Position numbers and translations under genes: made by a program. From Mesorhizobium sp. B2-1-1 (lineage in GTDB: Bacteria > Pseudomonadota > Alphaproteobacteria > Rhizobiales > Rhizobiaceae), in NCBI RefSeq assembly GCF_006442975.2, contig NZ_CP083954.1:1805501-1869500 (forward strand): DNA of 64,000 bases, written 5' to 3'. The notes under the pieces are model-generated. The model was not told where the DNA came from. It did no database searches and was given only the letters and a program-made list of their open reading frames with translations. This document shows, in pieces, positions 29,498-39,110 of the stretch; position 1 is the first letter of the stretch; the number at the start of each line of letters is the position of its first letter.

Positions 29498-30727
29498 CTA
29501 AGGAGTGATGGCCGTCGTCGTGCCAGCCGCGGCGGCCGCGGCTGCCGGATTTGTCTTCGGCGGCCAGGCGAAATCGTCGGCGCGGCCGGGCGAAGCCACC
29601 GGCGCCTTGCCCTCGACCACCAGTTTTTCGCCGGGCAGGCCCGGGTTGGCCTTCGCGGGCGGTCCGGCGCCGAGCAGTTCCGTGCCGCCGTCGAGCGCCG
29701 GATCGCTGAGCAGCATCGGCGCGGTGCGGTCAATGACGATGGGAGCGGCGGCCGGCGCCGGCGCCTCGACCGGCGCGCCGGCAGGAGCAGCGGTCGGGGC
29801 GACGCTTCCCGGCGCGGCCAGGCCCAGGACCTTCATCAACGGCTTTTCGGTATAGAAGGCGAGCTTGCGCTTGCCGGCCTTCGACATGTTGATGCCGTCA
29901 TCGGAGCGCAGCCGCACGGGCTGGCCGTTGATGTCGGGGCCACTGGTGACGAAGGCGCCGTTCTCGTCGACGAATCCATCCCAGATATCGACGAATTCGC
30001 CGCCATGGCTTTCGGCCGCCTGACGGTAGATGTCGTTGAAGGCGAGCATGTCGGATGTCATCTTCGAAACCCTGAACGCCGGCATGCCGACCCACAGGAA
30101 AGGCACCTTAGCCGTGGCGATGGCCTTGCCGAACGCTTCGGTGCGACGTTCGTATTCCTTGGTCCAGGTCTCGGAACGGGGCTGCTCGCGCACATCCCCC
30201 ACCTTCATCGGCTGGCGGTCGTTGGAACCCAGCATCACGACCACGGCGGCGGGCTTTTCGGTCTCTATCAACGATTTGATCTGTTCCGGCCAATTGTAGA
30301 AATCATCGCGCACGAAGCCCGACGAGCCATTGGAGCGAACGACGATCCTGACGCCGGTATTCTCGGCAAAGGCGGTATCTAGACCTTCGGCGAGCCCGGC
30401 CGCCATGAAATCGCCGACCACCAGGACGACCCGGGCGTCCGGCGCCTTCTCGGCGATCGGGATTTCCGGTTCCGCGGGCGGACGCGGCGCGCGCGGCTTT
30501 TTTGCCTTGGGCCTGGGCCTTGGTTTCTGGATGTCCAGCGGCGGCTCGATCCGCTCGCTGCGGCGCGGGAACAGAAGGTCACGCAATGACCAGCCGCGGC
30601 CTTGCTGCTCCTGCGCCATGGCGGGCGCATGGAAGGCGCCTGCCATGGCGACGGCGAGCACGGCGACGGCCAGGAACAGCACCAGCATGCGGGGAACGAA
30701 CGTCCCGATGCGCGCAGCCCAAGCCAA
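29498..30727 (-). CDS. SGNH hydrolase-like protein, DUF459 family
   Basis: A 409-residue envelope protein. A signal/anchor helix MLVLFLAVAVLAVAMAG (about 14-30) is followed by a Pro/Arg/Lys-rich linker (about 62-88). The SGNH fold spans about 98-300: VVLVVGDFMAAGLAEGL replaces the classic GDS block with GDF, VVVMLGSNDRQP supplies the Asn, and WDGFVDENGAF plus LRSDDGINMSKAGKRKLA hold the catalytic Asp-x-x-His region, here with Asn-Met instead of an obvious His. The C terminus is Ala/Pro rich. The missing Ser and His suggest changed or lost esterase activity, or a polysaccharide O-acyl role as in other DUF459 proteins. 27 bases downstream of the transglycosylase start side; probably co-transcribed with it. 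Confidence 0.8.
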   Translation of the reverse strand: MAWAARIGTFVPRMLVLFLAVAVLAVAMAGAFHAPAMAQEQQGRGWSLRDLLFPRRSERIEPPLDIQKPRPRPKAKKPRAPRPPAEPEIPIAEKAPDARVVLVVGDFMAAGLAEGLDTAFAENTGVRIVVRSNGSSGFVRDDFYNWPEQIKSLIETEKPAAVVVMLGSNDRQPMKVGDVREQPRSETWTKEYERRTEAFGKAIATAKVPFLWVGMPAFRVSKMTSDMLAFNDIYRQAAESHGGEFVDIWDGFVDENGAFVTSGPDINGQPVRLRSDDGINMSKAGKRKLAFYTEKPLMKVLGLAAPGSVAPTAAPAGAPVEAPAPAAAPIVIDRTAPMLLSDPALDGGTELLGAGPPAKANPGLPGEKLVVEGKAPVASPGRADDFAWPPKTNPAAAAAAAGTTTAITP

Positions 30728-30754
30728 TCGCTCCTCCTCAGTTCATGACAGGCC

Positions 30755-31978
30755 CTATTTTTGCCTGAGCCATTTGAGCACTTCCATGCTCGGATAGCCG
30801 TCCTGGGTCAAGCCGACCTTTGCCTGATAGGCCATGATGGCCGACTTCGACCCGTCGCCGATCTTGCCGTCGAATTTGCCATCATAAAGGCCGTGCTGGG
30901 AAAGCCGCTTCTGCAATTCCTGCCTTTCCTCGAACGTCAGCTTGGTGAAAGGCCGTTTCCAATCCTGTACGAGGCCGCTGGAACCGGCGATCTCGTCCGC
31001 AAGAAGGCCAACGGCGAGCGCGTATTTGTCGGCATTGTTGTAGGCCTTGATGACCGAGAAATTCCTGATCATCAGGAAAGCGGGGCCGCCGCGGCCATCC
31101 GGTACTTTCAACGTCGCCTTGTCGCTGAGGTTCCTGAACGGCTTGCCGCTCGCCCTGACCACGCCGAGCGCCTGCCATTGCGCCAGCGTCCTGGAGCCTG
31201 CGGGCAGCTTGCCGGCCGGCAAGGCCACCTCGTAGCCCCAGGTCTTGCCGGCCTGCCAGCCATTCTTCTTGAGCAGATTGGCTGATGTCGCCAGCGCATC
31301 GGGAATGGAATTCCAGATGTCGCGCTTGCCGTTGCCGTCCATGTCCACGGCATAGTGCTGGTAGCTGGTCGGGATGAACTGGGTCTGGCCCATGGCGCCC
31401 GCCCAGGAACCCATGAGGTGGCTCTCGTCGATGTCGCCGGTCTGGAGGATCTTCAGTGCGGCGACCAGTTGCGTGCGGGCATATTTCGACCGCTTCTGAT
31501 CGCCATAGGCCAGGGTCGCCAGCGAGCGGACGACATTGCGCATGATGTCGTCGCGCTTGAGGATCTCGCCATAGTTGGATTCCATCGACCAGATGGCCAG
31601 CAGGACGTTGCGGTCAACGCCGAACCTCGCCTCGATCCTGTCCAGCCACGGCTTCCATTTCCTGGCCATCTGCTGGCCGACCGCGACCGACTGGTCGTGG
31701 ACGCGGTTGTCGAAATAATCCCAGGCGGGCGCGGTGAATTCCGGCTGGGTTCGGGCTTTTTCCAGCACCACCGGATCGGGTTCGTCGATGCCCCTGAAGG
31801 CGCGGTCATAGACGGCGCCGGAAACGCCCCCCTGCACCGCGGTGGCGCGGAAGCCGGCGACCCATTGCCGGAAGCCGGCATCGGCGAAGGCCGGCCCGGC
31901 AGGCATCAGCATGGCGAGCGAGAGGCTGGCGGCCGTCATGACGCTGGTGAAACGCTTTGCGGCATTGCGAACGGACAT
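30755..31978 (-). CDS. Lytic murein transglycosylase (MltB family) with C-terminal peptidoglycan-binding domain
   Basis: A 407-residue periplasmic enzyme. Signal peptide [32 protein letters not shown]. The SLT-like MltB domain covers about 35-325: [11 protein letters not shown] carries the catalytic Glu, and [29 protein letters not shown] is the family hallmark (split about 192-220). The last 60 residues are a PG_binding_1-type domain ([19 protein letters not shown]…). It cuts the glycan backbone to form 1,6-anhydro-muropeptides. GGAGG sits 6 bases before ATG 31978, which overrules the upstream ATG at 32011. Next gene downstream is the DUF459 protein, 27 bases away. Confidence 0.93.
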   Translation of the reverse strand: MSVRNAAKRFTSVMTAASLSLAMLMPAGPAFADAGFRQWVAGFRATAVQGGVSGAVYDRAFRGIDEPDPVVLEKARTQPEFTAPAWDYFDNRVHDQSVAVGQQMARKWKPWLDRIEARFGVDRNVLLAIWSMESNYGEILKRDDIMRNVVRSLATLAYGDQKRSKYARTQLVAALKILQTGDIDESHLMGSWAGAMGQTQFIPTSYQHYAVDMDGNGKRDIWNSIPDALATSANLLKKNGWQAGKTWGYEVALPAGKLPAGSRTLAQWQALGVVRASGKPFRNLSDKATLKVPDGRGGPAFLMIRNFSVIKAYNNADKYALAVGLLADEIAGSSGLVQDWKRPFTKLTFEERQELQKRLSQHGLYDGKFDGKIGDGSKSAIMAYQAKVGLTQDGYPSMEVLKWLRQK

Positions 31979-32188
31979 CTTTTCCTCCTTCTCCGTCTTG
32001 GGAAAGACCATTCATCGCCGAACCAGGTTAGGAATTGGTTTACCATAGGCCGCCCCTGGAACGAAAAGGCGCCTCGATGCTTCTACCGGTGCAAGTTTCC
32101 CTTCATCCGCCCGATAATCCTCAATTCCGGCGTGAAAATGTCGCGGGGCGGGATTGCGGAGCCGGCCTGCAAACGGATAATTGAAGGC

Positions 32189-33094
32189 ATGAAGAGAGTT
32201 CGCAAGGCAGTTTTCCCGGTCGCAGGTCTCGGCACGCGGTTTCTCCCGGCCACCAAGGCCGTCCCCAAGGAAATGCTTACCGTCGTCGACCGGCCCGTCA
32301 TCCAATACGTGGTGGACGAGGCGCGCGAGGCAGGCATCGAGCATTTCATCTTCGTCACCGGGCGCAACAAGGCGGTCATCGAGGATCATTTCGATATCCA
32401 GTTCGAGCTCTATGACACGCTCGCCCAGCGTGGCAAGGACGACCAGCTCGCCAGGCTGCAGCGGCTGCAGCCCGGGCCGGGACAGACCAGCTTCACTCGC
32501 CAGCAGGTGCCGCTCGGACTTGGCCATGCCGTCTGGTGCGCGCGCGAACTGGTCGGCGACGAGCCGTTCGCGCTGTTGTTGCCCGACATGATCATGCAGT
32601 CGGAAAAGAGCTGTATGAGGGACATGGTCGACCTCTATGCCGAGACCGGCAACAACATCATCGCGGTTCAGGAATGCGATCCCGCCGAAACCCATAAATA
32701 CGGCATCGTCGGCCGGGGCGAAGCCACCCATCATGGCTTCCGCATCACCGAGATGGTGGAAAAGCCGAAGACCGGCACCGCGCCCTCCAATCTCTACATC
32801 AATGGCCGCTACATATTGCAGCCCGAGATTTTCAAAATCCTCGAAGGCCAGGAGAAGGGCGCCGGAAACGAGATCCAGCTCACGGACGCAATGCTGAAGC
32901 TGGAGAAGCAGCAGCCCTTCTACGGCTACCACTTTCAGGGCCGCACCTTCGATTGCGGATCGCCGGAAGGGTTCGTCGAGGCCAATGTGGCCTTCGCGCT
33001 CTGGCGCAACGACATGAACCAGAGCATGGCCGGCGTCATCCGCAGGCTTCTCGACGAGATGGCGCCTTCGGAGCACGTTGTGGCGGCGCTTTAA
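32189..33094 (+). CDS. galU: UTP-glucose-1-phosphate uridylyltransferase
   Basis: A 301-residue nucleotidyltransferase making UDP-glucose for exopolysaccharide, glucan and lipopolysaccharide. It starts [20 protein letters not shown], with the nucleotide-binding [28 protein letters not shown] (about 128-137) carries the metal Asp, and [21 protein letters not shown] (split about 189-209) is the GalU signature. The frame is open far upstream, but this ATG gives the standard length and N terminus. Confidence 0.96.
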   Translation: MKRVRKAVFPVAGLGTRFLPATKAVPKEMLTVVDRPVIQYVVDEAREAGIEHFIFVTGRNKAVIEDHFDIQFELYDTLAQRGKDDQLARLQRLQPGPGQTSFTRQQVPLGLGHAVWCARELVGDEPFALLLPDMIMQSEKSCMRDMVDLYAETGNNIIAVQECDPAETHKYGIVGRGEATHHGFRITEMVEKPKTGTAPSNLYINGRYILQPEIFKILEGQEKGAGNEIQLTDAMLKLEKQQPFYGYHFQGRTFDCGSPEGFVEANVAFALWRNDMNQSMAGVIRRLLDEMAPSEHVVAAL

Positions 33095-33150
33095 GGGAGG
33101 CGCTGTCTGGCCGATGTCTCGGATGCGGCACGCAGCTTAGCGGCCCGCGC

Positions 33151-34974
33151 TTACCGCTGCACCTTCAAGCCGAGATAGACGCTGTTGGCGGTGTAGTCGC
33201 GGCCAGGCAGGTTGCTGGTGAGCTTCTCGGTCCTGGCGCGGGTGGTGAGGCCGGCATAGCGGTTCAGCCACCATGTCAGCCCGGCTTCGGCGCTCAGCAC
33301 CCTGTCATGGCCGTCTATGCCGATATAATCGCGCCAGTCCAGGCCCAGCGCGGCATTGCCGGTCAGGTTGGCGCGGATCTGGCGTTCGGCCGTGAGGCGG
33401 CCGGAATAGAGGATGTCGCCGCTTTCACCTGCGGTGGTCGTGGGCTCGACCGTGGTCCGCCCGGTCAGGCCGATCGTGGTGCCGCGTTCGGGCGACCATT
33501 TCAGGTCGGCGTCCACGGTGGCACCCGCGATCGCCCCCAGGCGGTCGTCGTCGATCGCTTCCCGCAGCCAGCCGGCCGAGAACTCGCCGGCGAGCTTCTC
33601 GCCCATGTCGAGCTCGAGGCCGGCGCGGGCACCAAGCCGCGTTGATGAACGCTCGAAGCCTTCATTGTCGAAGCGTTGATCATAGGCCCTGCGCCCGAGC
33701 TCGATTTCGGTGAAAGGCGTAAGGGCAGGGGAGATTTCGTAGCCGGTGCGCAAGGTCGCCGTATAAAGCGTGGAGTTACGATCCTTCTGCGACAGCGAGG
33801 TGTCGTCAGAAAGCTTGGCATCGCCATAGAAGTCGTGCGAGACCGCGCCGGTCAAAGTGTATTGCGCCTTGCCGACGTCCTTTTCGATGCCGAGGCTGCC
33901 GTCGATGGTCTGGCGCAGCGGTTGCTTGCTGACGCCTGCAATGGCGTCGGGCGACGAGGCCGATTCCGGCACGGCCTCGTAACCGAGCTTGGCGACGGCG
34001 CGTTGCTCGTTGTCGAGGTCGACATTGAGCTGGCCTTCGATGCGGCCTTGCTCATTGTGAACCGGGTAGCCCGAGACGGTCTCGCGGAAGAGGCCATAAC
34101 CATCAATGGTCGCGGAGTTCTCGCGCCAGTCGGAGGCGGCGGAAAAGCGCAGTGCCGTCTCGGACAGCAGCGCCGCTTTGCCGGCACTGCTGGAATCGCC
34201 GTTCGAGGTGGCGGTCAGGCCCTGCTCCAGCGTCGGCCTTATGACGAAGGAGCCCCATTTGATGCCTGGAGCGGCGAACGGATCGTCCTCGATTTTCTTC
34301 TTCTGCCCTTCGATGGAAGCGGTGCGTTCGGCGCCCGGATCGAGCTGCTGCCGGTCGACGCTGTCGATCGTGACGGCGCGGCGGTTGGCGGTCTCCTGGT
34401 CGGTGCCGGTGCCGGTGCCGGTGACGGTGGCGTCGGCATCGTCGGCCGTGCTGGCGGTCGTGGTCGCGTCGGTCGTCGCGGTGGTGTTCTTTTTCTTTGT
34501 CTTCGCCCTGTCGGCGGCCTTGTCCGCATTGGCCTGCCCGGTGGCCGATGGCCGGCGTGGTTTGGGCGGAGGCGGATTGTCGGCGGTCACGTCGTCACCG
34601 GCCGCCGGCGGGTCGAAGATGCTGCCAGTGGGCGAGGCGGCACCGCTATCGTCAGGAGCAGCGCCGGCGCTGGCGGGCAGATAGGTGCGCGACGGCGTGT
34701 CGTCCTGACCGGCGGCATTCGGCGGCTGCTGTTGACCCTGACCGGCTATGGCGGCCAGTCTCGCCTTGCGCTGCTGGTCGGACAGGATCGCCGATTCCGA
34801 CACCTCGCCGCGCAGTTCCGTTTCCTGGGCGAAGGACAGCGTCGGTCGCGGCAGACCGAAGATGCTGGTCGCCAGCAGCAAGGCGCAGGCAGCCTTGCTC
34901 TTTCGCCTTCTCGTCTTTTCTGACTGGGCCCCGGACATCGCCACCACTGCTTGCGCGGCGCGAGCGCGCGCCAT
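33151..34974 (-). CDS. Outer-membrane beta-barrel protein with long disordered N-terminal region
   Basis: A protein of up to 607 residues (start perhaps at the internal ATG 34938, MSGAQSEKTRRRKSK). A signal peptide (ACALLLATSIFGLP…SFA) is followed by about 170 residues of low complexity (Pro, Ala, Asp, Thr), including Thr-rich and Lys-rich stretches. From about residue 240 to the end lie alternating hydrophobic/polar strands of a barrel with 14-16 turns, ending YLGLKVQR. The architecture recalls the BBP2/surface outer-membrane beta-barrel proteins of rhizobia. Function unknown; the neighbours galU and a KdsD-like isomerase suggest an envelope-polysaccharide setting. Confidence 0.78.
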   Translation of the reverse strand: MARARAAQAVVAMSGAQSEKTRRRKSKAACALLLATSIFGLPRPTLSFAQETELRGEVSESAILSDQQRKARLAAIAGQGQQQPPNAAGQDDTPSRTYLPASAGAAPDDSGAASPTGSIFDPPAAGDDVTADNPPPPKPRRPSATGQANADKAADRAKTKKKNTTATTDATTTASTADDADATVTGTGTGTDQETANRRAVTIDSVDRQQLDPGAERTASIEGQKKKIEDDPFAAPGIKWGSFVIRPTLEQGLTATSNGDSSSAGKAALLSETALRFSAASDWRENSATIDGYGLFRETVSGYPVHNEQGRIEGQLNVDLDNEQRAVAKLGYEAVPESASSPDAIAGVSKQPLRQTIDGSLGIEKDVGKAQYTLTGAVSHDFYGDAKLSDDTSLSQKDRNSTLYTATLRTGYEISPALTPFTEIELGRRAYDQRFDNEGFERSSTRLGARAGLELDMGEKLAGEFSAGWLREAIDDDRLGAIAGATVDADLKWSPERGTTIGLTGRTTVEPTTTAGESGDILYSGRLTAERQIRANLTGNAALGLDWRDYIGIDGHDRVLSAEAGLTWWLNRYAGLTTRARTEKLTSNLPGRDYTANSVYLGLKVQR

Positions 34975-35165
34975 ACTTACCGAACCGTAAATGGGGATGG
35001 TTAACGGAGGGTTGAGGCGAGGGGCGATTGCTTTTCCAAGCGCTCATTGTTCCAGGCCTCGATATTCGTGACCTTGCGCTTCGTTCATTCGAACCGCTCT
35101 CCTAGACGGTCGGGGGAGGCATTTCCGTTGGACAGGCGCGGCACAAAGCGCTAATCGCATCGGCC

Positions 35166-36167
35166 ATGGATGCGAGATCCCTCGACAAGAAGCCGTTGGA
35201 CAGACAGGCCTCTATCGCTTCGGCGCTAAGAACGGTGGCGACCGAACAGTCGGGAGTGGCGGCGCTGGCCGAGGCGCTCGAAAACGGGCTGGCGAAGCCC
35301 TTTGCCGAAGCGGTCGACATGATCTCGAGGATCGAAGGCCGGGTCATCGTCACCGGCGTCGGCAAAAGCGGCCATATCGGCTCGAAGATCGCCGCGACCC
35401 TGGCCTCGACCGGAACGCCGGCTTTTTTCGTCCACCCCGCTGAAGCCAACCACGGCGATCTCGGCATGATCGCCAGGGACGATGCCATCATCGCCATGTC
35501 ATGGTCGGGCGAAAGCAAGGAGATGATGGGCATCGTCGCCTATTCCAGGCGCTTCTCAATCCCGCTCATTGCAATCACGTCCGGTGAGACATCGGCGCTG
35601 GCGCGCGCAGCCGATGTCGTGCTTTTGCTGCCGCGAGCGCCGGAAGCCTGCCCGCACGGGCTGGCACCGACGACATCGGCACTGCTCCAACTGGTGATGG
35701 GCGACGCGCTGGCGATCGCCCTGCTCGAGGCGCGGGGTTTCACGCCCGACCATTTCCGCACCTTCCATCCCGGCGGCCAGCTCGGCGCCAACCTGATGCA
35801 GATCCGCGAGATCATGCATGTCGGCGAGAGATTGCCGCTGGTCGTTTCGGGCACCGGCATGCAGGACGCGATCCTGGAATTGTCGCGTAAGGGCTTCGGC
35901 TGCGTGGCGGTTACCGCCGCCGACGGCGCGCTGATCGGCATCGTCACCGATGGCGACATCAGGCGTCACATAGGCAGCAACCTGACGGCGATGACGGTCG
36001 ATGAGGTGATGACGAGATCCCCCAAGACCGCCGCGCCGGACACGCTGGTGGCGACCGCGCTGCAGACGATCAACAATTCAGCCATCACCAGCCTGATGGT
36101 GGTGGAGGGCAACAAGCCCGTCGGGCTCGTCCACCTGCACGATCTTTTGCGCATCGGCGCTGCGTAG
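35166..36167 (+). CDS. kdsD: KpsF/GutQ family arabinose-5-phosphate isomerase
   Basis: A 333-residue protein with an N-terminal SIS domain (about 40-180: GVGKSGHIGSKIAATLASTGTPAFFVHPAEANHGDLGM, key Lys and His visible) and two C-terminal CBS domains (about 215-265 and 280-330). It converts ribulose 5-phosphate to arabinose 5-phosphate, the first step to KDO of lipopolysaccharide. The HGLAPTTSALLQLVMGDALAIAL segment is typical of the family. A rhizobial palindromic repeat begins at its stop codon. Confidence 0.93.
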   Translation: MDARSLDKKPLDRQASIASALRTVATEQSGVAALAEALENGLAKPFAEAVDMISRIEGRVIVTGVGKSGHIGSKIAATLASTGTPAFFVHPAEANHGDLGMIARDDAIIAMSWSGESKEMMGIVAYSRRFSIPLIAITSGETSALARAADVVLLLPRAPEACPHGLAPTTSALLQLVMGDALAIALLEARGFTPDHFRTFHPGGQLGANLMQIREIMHVGERLPLVVSGTGMQDAILELSRKGFGCVAVTAADGALIGIVTDGDIRRHIGSNLTAMTVDEVMTRSPKTAAPDTLVATALQTINNSAITSLMVVEGNKPVGLVHLHDLLRIGAA

Positions 36168-36270
36168 AGCAGTCCACCGTTTCACGGAAACGGCGAACTG
36201 CTCTATCTCTTTGTTTCTGCACAATTCCGGACGGAAAACCGTACACACTTTTCCTGGAATTGCGCTAGCG
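36166..36270. repeat. Rhizobial palindromic intergenic element, two hairpins
   Basis: Hairpin one pairs AGAGCAGT…CCGTTTC with GAAACGG…ACTGCTCT (36166-36204). Hairpin two pairs GCACAATTCC…GGAAAA with TTTTCC-GGAATTGCGC-type sequence (36219-36264). The AGAGCAGT/CAATTCCGG motifs recur in many rhizobial intergenic spaces. It lies between convergent kdsD and nfeD and can end transcription from both sides. Confidence 0.75.
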
Positions 36271-36281
36271 CGGAGCCGGTT

Positions 36282-36746
36282 TCACACCCGCTCGACGGTC
36301 AGTTCGAGATCGGTGTCGGCGGCTCCGGTGACGCGCACCTGGGTGCCGGCCGGCAGGTCAGGGCCAGAGACGCGCCACAGCGTGTCGCCGAGCTTGATGC
36401 GGCCGCGGCCGTCGCGGATCGGCTCGGACAGCGTCGCCATCCTGCCGATCATCTGCGCCCCACGGCGGTTGAGCAGCGGCTGGTCGGTCGGCTCGTCGCG
36501 TCCGCCGATGAGTTTCTTGCCGACCAATGCCGAGACCAGCGACAGCGCGAGGAAGACGAGCACCTGGACCTGCCAAGTCCAGCTGGCCGCATCCCAGACC
36601 AGCAGCGATACCGCGCCGACGATCAGCGCGGCGATGCCGGTCCACAATATGAAGATGCCCGGTGCGATGATTTCCATCGCCAAAAGCACGAAGCCCAGAA
36701 CCATCCAGTTCCACGGGCCGAGTTCGGAAACGATGCGGTCGATCAT
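36282..36746 (-). CDS. NfeD family membrane protein
   Basis: A 154-residue protein with two or three membrane helices in the first 80 residues (WNWMVLGFVLLAMEIIAPGIF, ALIVGAVSLLVW, VLVFLALSLVSALVG) and a C-terminal OB-fold beta domain (about 95-154, ending DTDLELTVERV). NfeD proteins work with SPFH-domain proteins in membrane organisation. The SPFH gene lies directly upstream with a 24-base gap, so the two form an operon. Confidence 0.93.
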   Translation of the reverse strand: MIDRIVSELGPWNWMVLGFVLLAMEIIAPGIFILWTGIAALIVGAVSLLVWDAASWTWQVQVLVFLALSLVSALVGKKLIGGRDEPTDQPLLNRRGAQMIGRMATLSEPIRDGRGRIKLGDTLWRVSGPDLPAGTQVRVTGAADTDLELTVERV

Positions 36747-36770
36747 GGTTTTGATCCACTCACAAGGACA

Positions 36771-37721
36771 TTAGTTGTCGCTCGGCCTGACGACCGGAGG
36801 TCGTGAGACCTGCCGCTGCGTGCCGGACGGCCCGTCGCCCTTGAACACTTCCCTGGCGATCTCGCCGATGCCGCCCAGCGAGCCGATCAGCGACGACGCT
36901 TCGAAAGGCATCAGCACGATCTTGCTGTTGGTGGCCGAACCGATCTTGCCCAGCGCTTCGGTGTATTTCTGGGCGACGAAGTAGTTGAGCGCCTGCACAT
37001 CTCCCTTCGAGATCGCTTCCGACACCACTTGCGTGGCGCGGGCTTCCGCTTCGGCGGAGCGTTCGCGTGCCTCGGCATCGCGGAAGGCGGCTTCCTTGCG
37101 GCCTTCGGCCTCGAGGATCTGCGACTGCTTGAGGCCCTCGGCGGCAAGGATCTGCGCGCGTTTGTTGCGTTCGGCCGTCATCTGCCGGCCCATCGATTCG
37201 ATCAGGTTGGCTGGCGGATTGATATCCTTGATCTCGACGCGGGTGATCTTGATGCCCCAGGGATGGGCCGCTTCATCGACCACGCGCAGCAGGCGCTCGT
37301 TGATCGCGTCGCGGTTCGACAGCAGCTCGTCGAGGTCCATCGAGCCCATCACGGTGCGGATGTTGGTCATGGTCAGGTTGAGGATGGCGTTCTGCAGGCC
37401 GGAAACCTGGTAGGCCGCCTGCGCCGCGTTGAGGATCTGGAAAAAGGCGATGCCGTCGACACCGACGATGGCGTTGTCGCGGGTGATGATCTCCTGGCTC
37501 GGGACATCGAGCACCTGCTCCATCATGTTCAACTTGGCGCCGATGCGATCGATGAACGGCACGATGAGGTTGAGGCCTGGCGACAGCGTTTTCGTGTAAC
37601 GCCCAAAGCGTTCGACCGTATAATTGTAGCCTTGCGGGATTGTCTTTATGCCTTTGAACAGCACCAGCACGACAAGAGCGACCAGAACAATAATCGCGAT
37701 ATCGAAACCACTGAAATCCAT
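36771..37721 (-). CDS. SPFH/Band 7 (stomatin-like, QmcA-type) protein
   Basis: A 316-residue membrane-anchored protein: one N-terminal helix ([17 protein letters not shown], about 5-21), then the SPFH domain (about 25-180: [42 protein letters not shown]), then an Ala/Glu/Arg coiled coil (about 185-250, [19 protein letters not shown]…) for oligomerisation. Acts as a scaffold of membrane microdomains. GGGAGAG precedes ATG 37721, preferred over 37784. Pairs with the downstream nfeD. Confidence 0.93.
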   Translation of the reverse strand: MDFSGFDIAIIVLVALVVLVLFKGIKTIPQGYNYTVERFGRYTKTLSPGLNLIVPFIDRIGAKLNMMEQVLDVPSQEIITRDNAIVGVDGIAFFQILNAAQAAYQVSGLQNAILNLTMTNIRTVMGSMDLDELLSNRDAINERLLRVVDEAAHPWGIKITRVEIKDINPPANLIESMGRQMTAERNKRAQILAAEGLKQSQILEAEGRKEAAFRDAEARERSAEAEARATQVVSEAISKGDVQALNYFVAQKYTEALGKIGSATNSKIVLMPFEASSLIGSLGGIGEIAREVFKGDGPSGTQRQVSRPPVVRPSDN

Positions 37722-37810
37722 TTGGCTCTCCCTCAAGAGGCAAGCCATGGGAGCCATTCTCCCGCAGCCGGCTTCAGCAAACACTTAAGTGTGTTTCAAC
37801 AACGTTACAA

Positions 37811-39055
37811 TCAGGTGATGAGGGATTGTTTGTGTCGCTGCTGCCGGTGGCTGAAGGCGAACAGGCTTGCGTCCGTATCTTCCGATCCGGCGATGGCGGC
37901 AGAAACGATTTCGGATGCGATTTGCGAGAAGGCGATGCCGTTGCCGCCATAGCCCATCACGGCCTGGATGCGCGGATGCCCAGGGATGGCGCCGATATAG
38001 GGCAGGCCGGTGGTTGTGGTGCCGAAGGAGCCGGTCCAGGCAAAATCGGGCCTGGTGTCCAGATCCGGGAACAGGCGGCCGAGCTTCCTGGCCAGTCTCA
38101 GGCTCTTGCCGGCGATCAACGCGTCACGCCGTTCCTTGTCGATAAAATCCTCGTCTTCGCCGCCGCAGATCACCCTGCCGTCGGCTGTCGCCCTTGCATA
38201 AAGATAGGGGTCCGACGCTTCCCAGATGAGGGCCGCGTCCGGCCAAATCTTTCGCGGCTGCGGGCGTGTGGCGATGGCCCATGTCGAGATGACGCGGTGG
38301 GCGGCTGCCGGCACGATGTCGGTCAACTCGTAGCCGGTCGCGAGCAGGACGTGCTGCGCGCTGATTATGGGGCCGCCCCTGGTGGCGACGACGACCTCCT
38401 TGGCGCTGTCTTCGATCGCGGTCGCCTCGACCGGGGCGTAGAGGCGCGCCTTGCGCTCCAGCGCCTTCAGCAGCAATCCGGCGGTCAGTTTGCGCGGATC
38501 GAGCGCGATGTTGCCATGGCTGAGGATGGCGCCGTCGCGCTCGATGCCGAATCGCGCAGCCAGCGGCGCAGGGGCGAGATAGGTCGCGGCGATGCCCGCC
38601 TGTCGCCGCGCCTCGGTCTCGTCACGCAACTGCGATGGGCCGAGCACGGTACCGGCCAGATAGAGGGAGGGGGCGCGGCTTAGGCGGCAGTTGATGGAGA
38701 GCTCGGCTATGCGGCCGGCAAGGTTGGAAACAGCCAGACGCGAGCGCCGCCAGGCCTGTTCCGCCGAAGCCTTGCCGATCATCCTGCCTAGCGCCGTCAG
38801 CGGCTGGTCGATCTCGAACTGCACCAGGGCGGTGGTCGCCGACGTCGACCCTCTCAGCGGGCCGCGCCGGTCGATGCAGATCACCGAACGGCCGTCCGCC
38901 GTCAGCGCTTCTGCGATCATGGCGCCGCTGATGCCCATGCCTATTACCAGCACATCGGCCTTGGCGTCACGGGTCAGAGCGCTTGTCGGGACAGCGGGTG
39001 CCCGATAGGCGGACCAGACTGGCCGGCCGCTTCTGAGGTCGAGCTTGCGGGGCAT
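37811..39055 (-). CDS. FAD-dependent oxidoreductase (DAO family)
   Basis: A 414-residue flavoprotein. The FAD-binding ADVLVIGMGISGAMIAEAL lies near residues 33-51, STSATTALVQFEID is the substrate-domain entry, and the C-terminal TGSFGTTTTGLPYIGAIPGHP…GYGGNGIAFSQIASEI closes the FAD site as in D-amino-acid oxidase and GbcA/PuuB-like enzymes. GGAGA lies 7 bases before ATG 39055. Substrate unknown; a secondary amine or gamma-glutamyl amine would fit the family. hemH lies directly upstream on the same strand (55-base gap), suggesting co-transcription. Confidence 0.88.
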   Translation of the reverse strand: MPRKLDLRSGRPVWSAYRAPAVPTSALTRDAKADVLVIGMGISGAMIAEALTADGRSVICIDRRGPLRGSTSATTALVQFEIDQPLTALGRMIGKASAEQAWRRSRLAVSNLAGRIAELSINCRLSRAPSLYLAGTVLGPSQLRDETEARRQAGIAATYLAPAPLAARFGIERDGAILSHGNIALDPRKLTAGLLLKALERKARLYAPVEATAIEDSAKEVVVATRGGPIISAQHVLLATGYELTDIVPAAAHRVISTWAIATRPQPRKIWPDAALIWEASDPYLYARATADGRVICGGEDEDFIDKERRDALIAGKSLRLARKLGRLFPDLDTRPDFAWTGSFGTTTTGLPYIGAIPGHPRIQAVMGYGGNGIAFSQIASEIVSAAIAGSEDTDASLFAFSHRQQRHKQSLIT

Positions 39056-39110
39056 CGATGGTCTCCGGAGGGCGCGCCTCAACGCCCCGGAACGTCCATT
39101 GTTCCCGGGT

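Noticed and set aside
31355..32188. Long in-frame extension upstream of galU
   Set aside because: It is antisense to the lytic transglycosylase gene. The GalU family starts at [13 protein letters not shown].
34240..34480. GGTGCCGGT tandem stretch near 34407-34430 as a mobile or regulatory repeat
   Set aside because: It encodes the TGTGTGT low-complexity region of the outer-membrane protein in frame.
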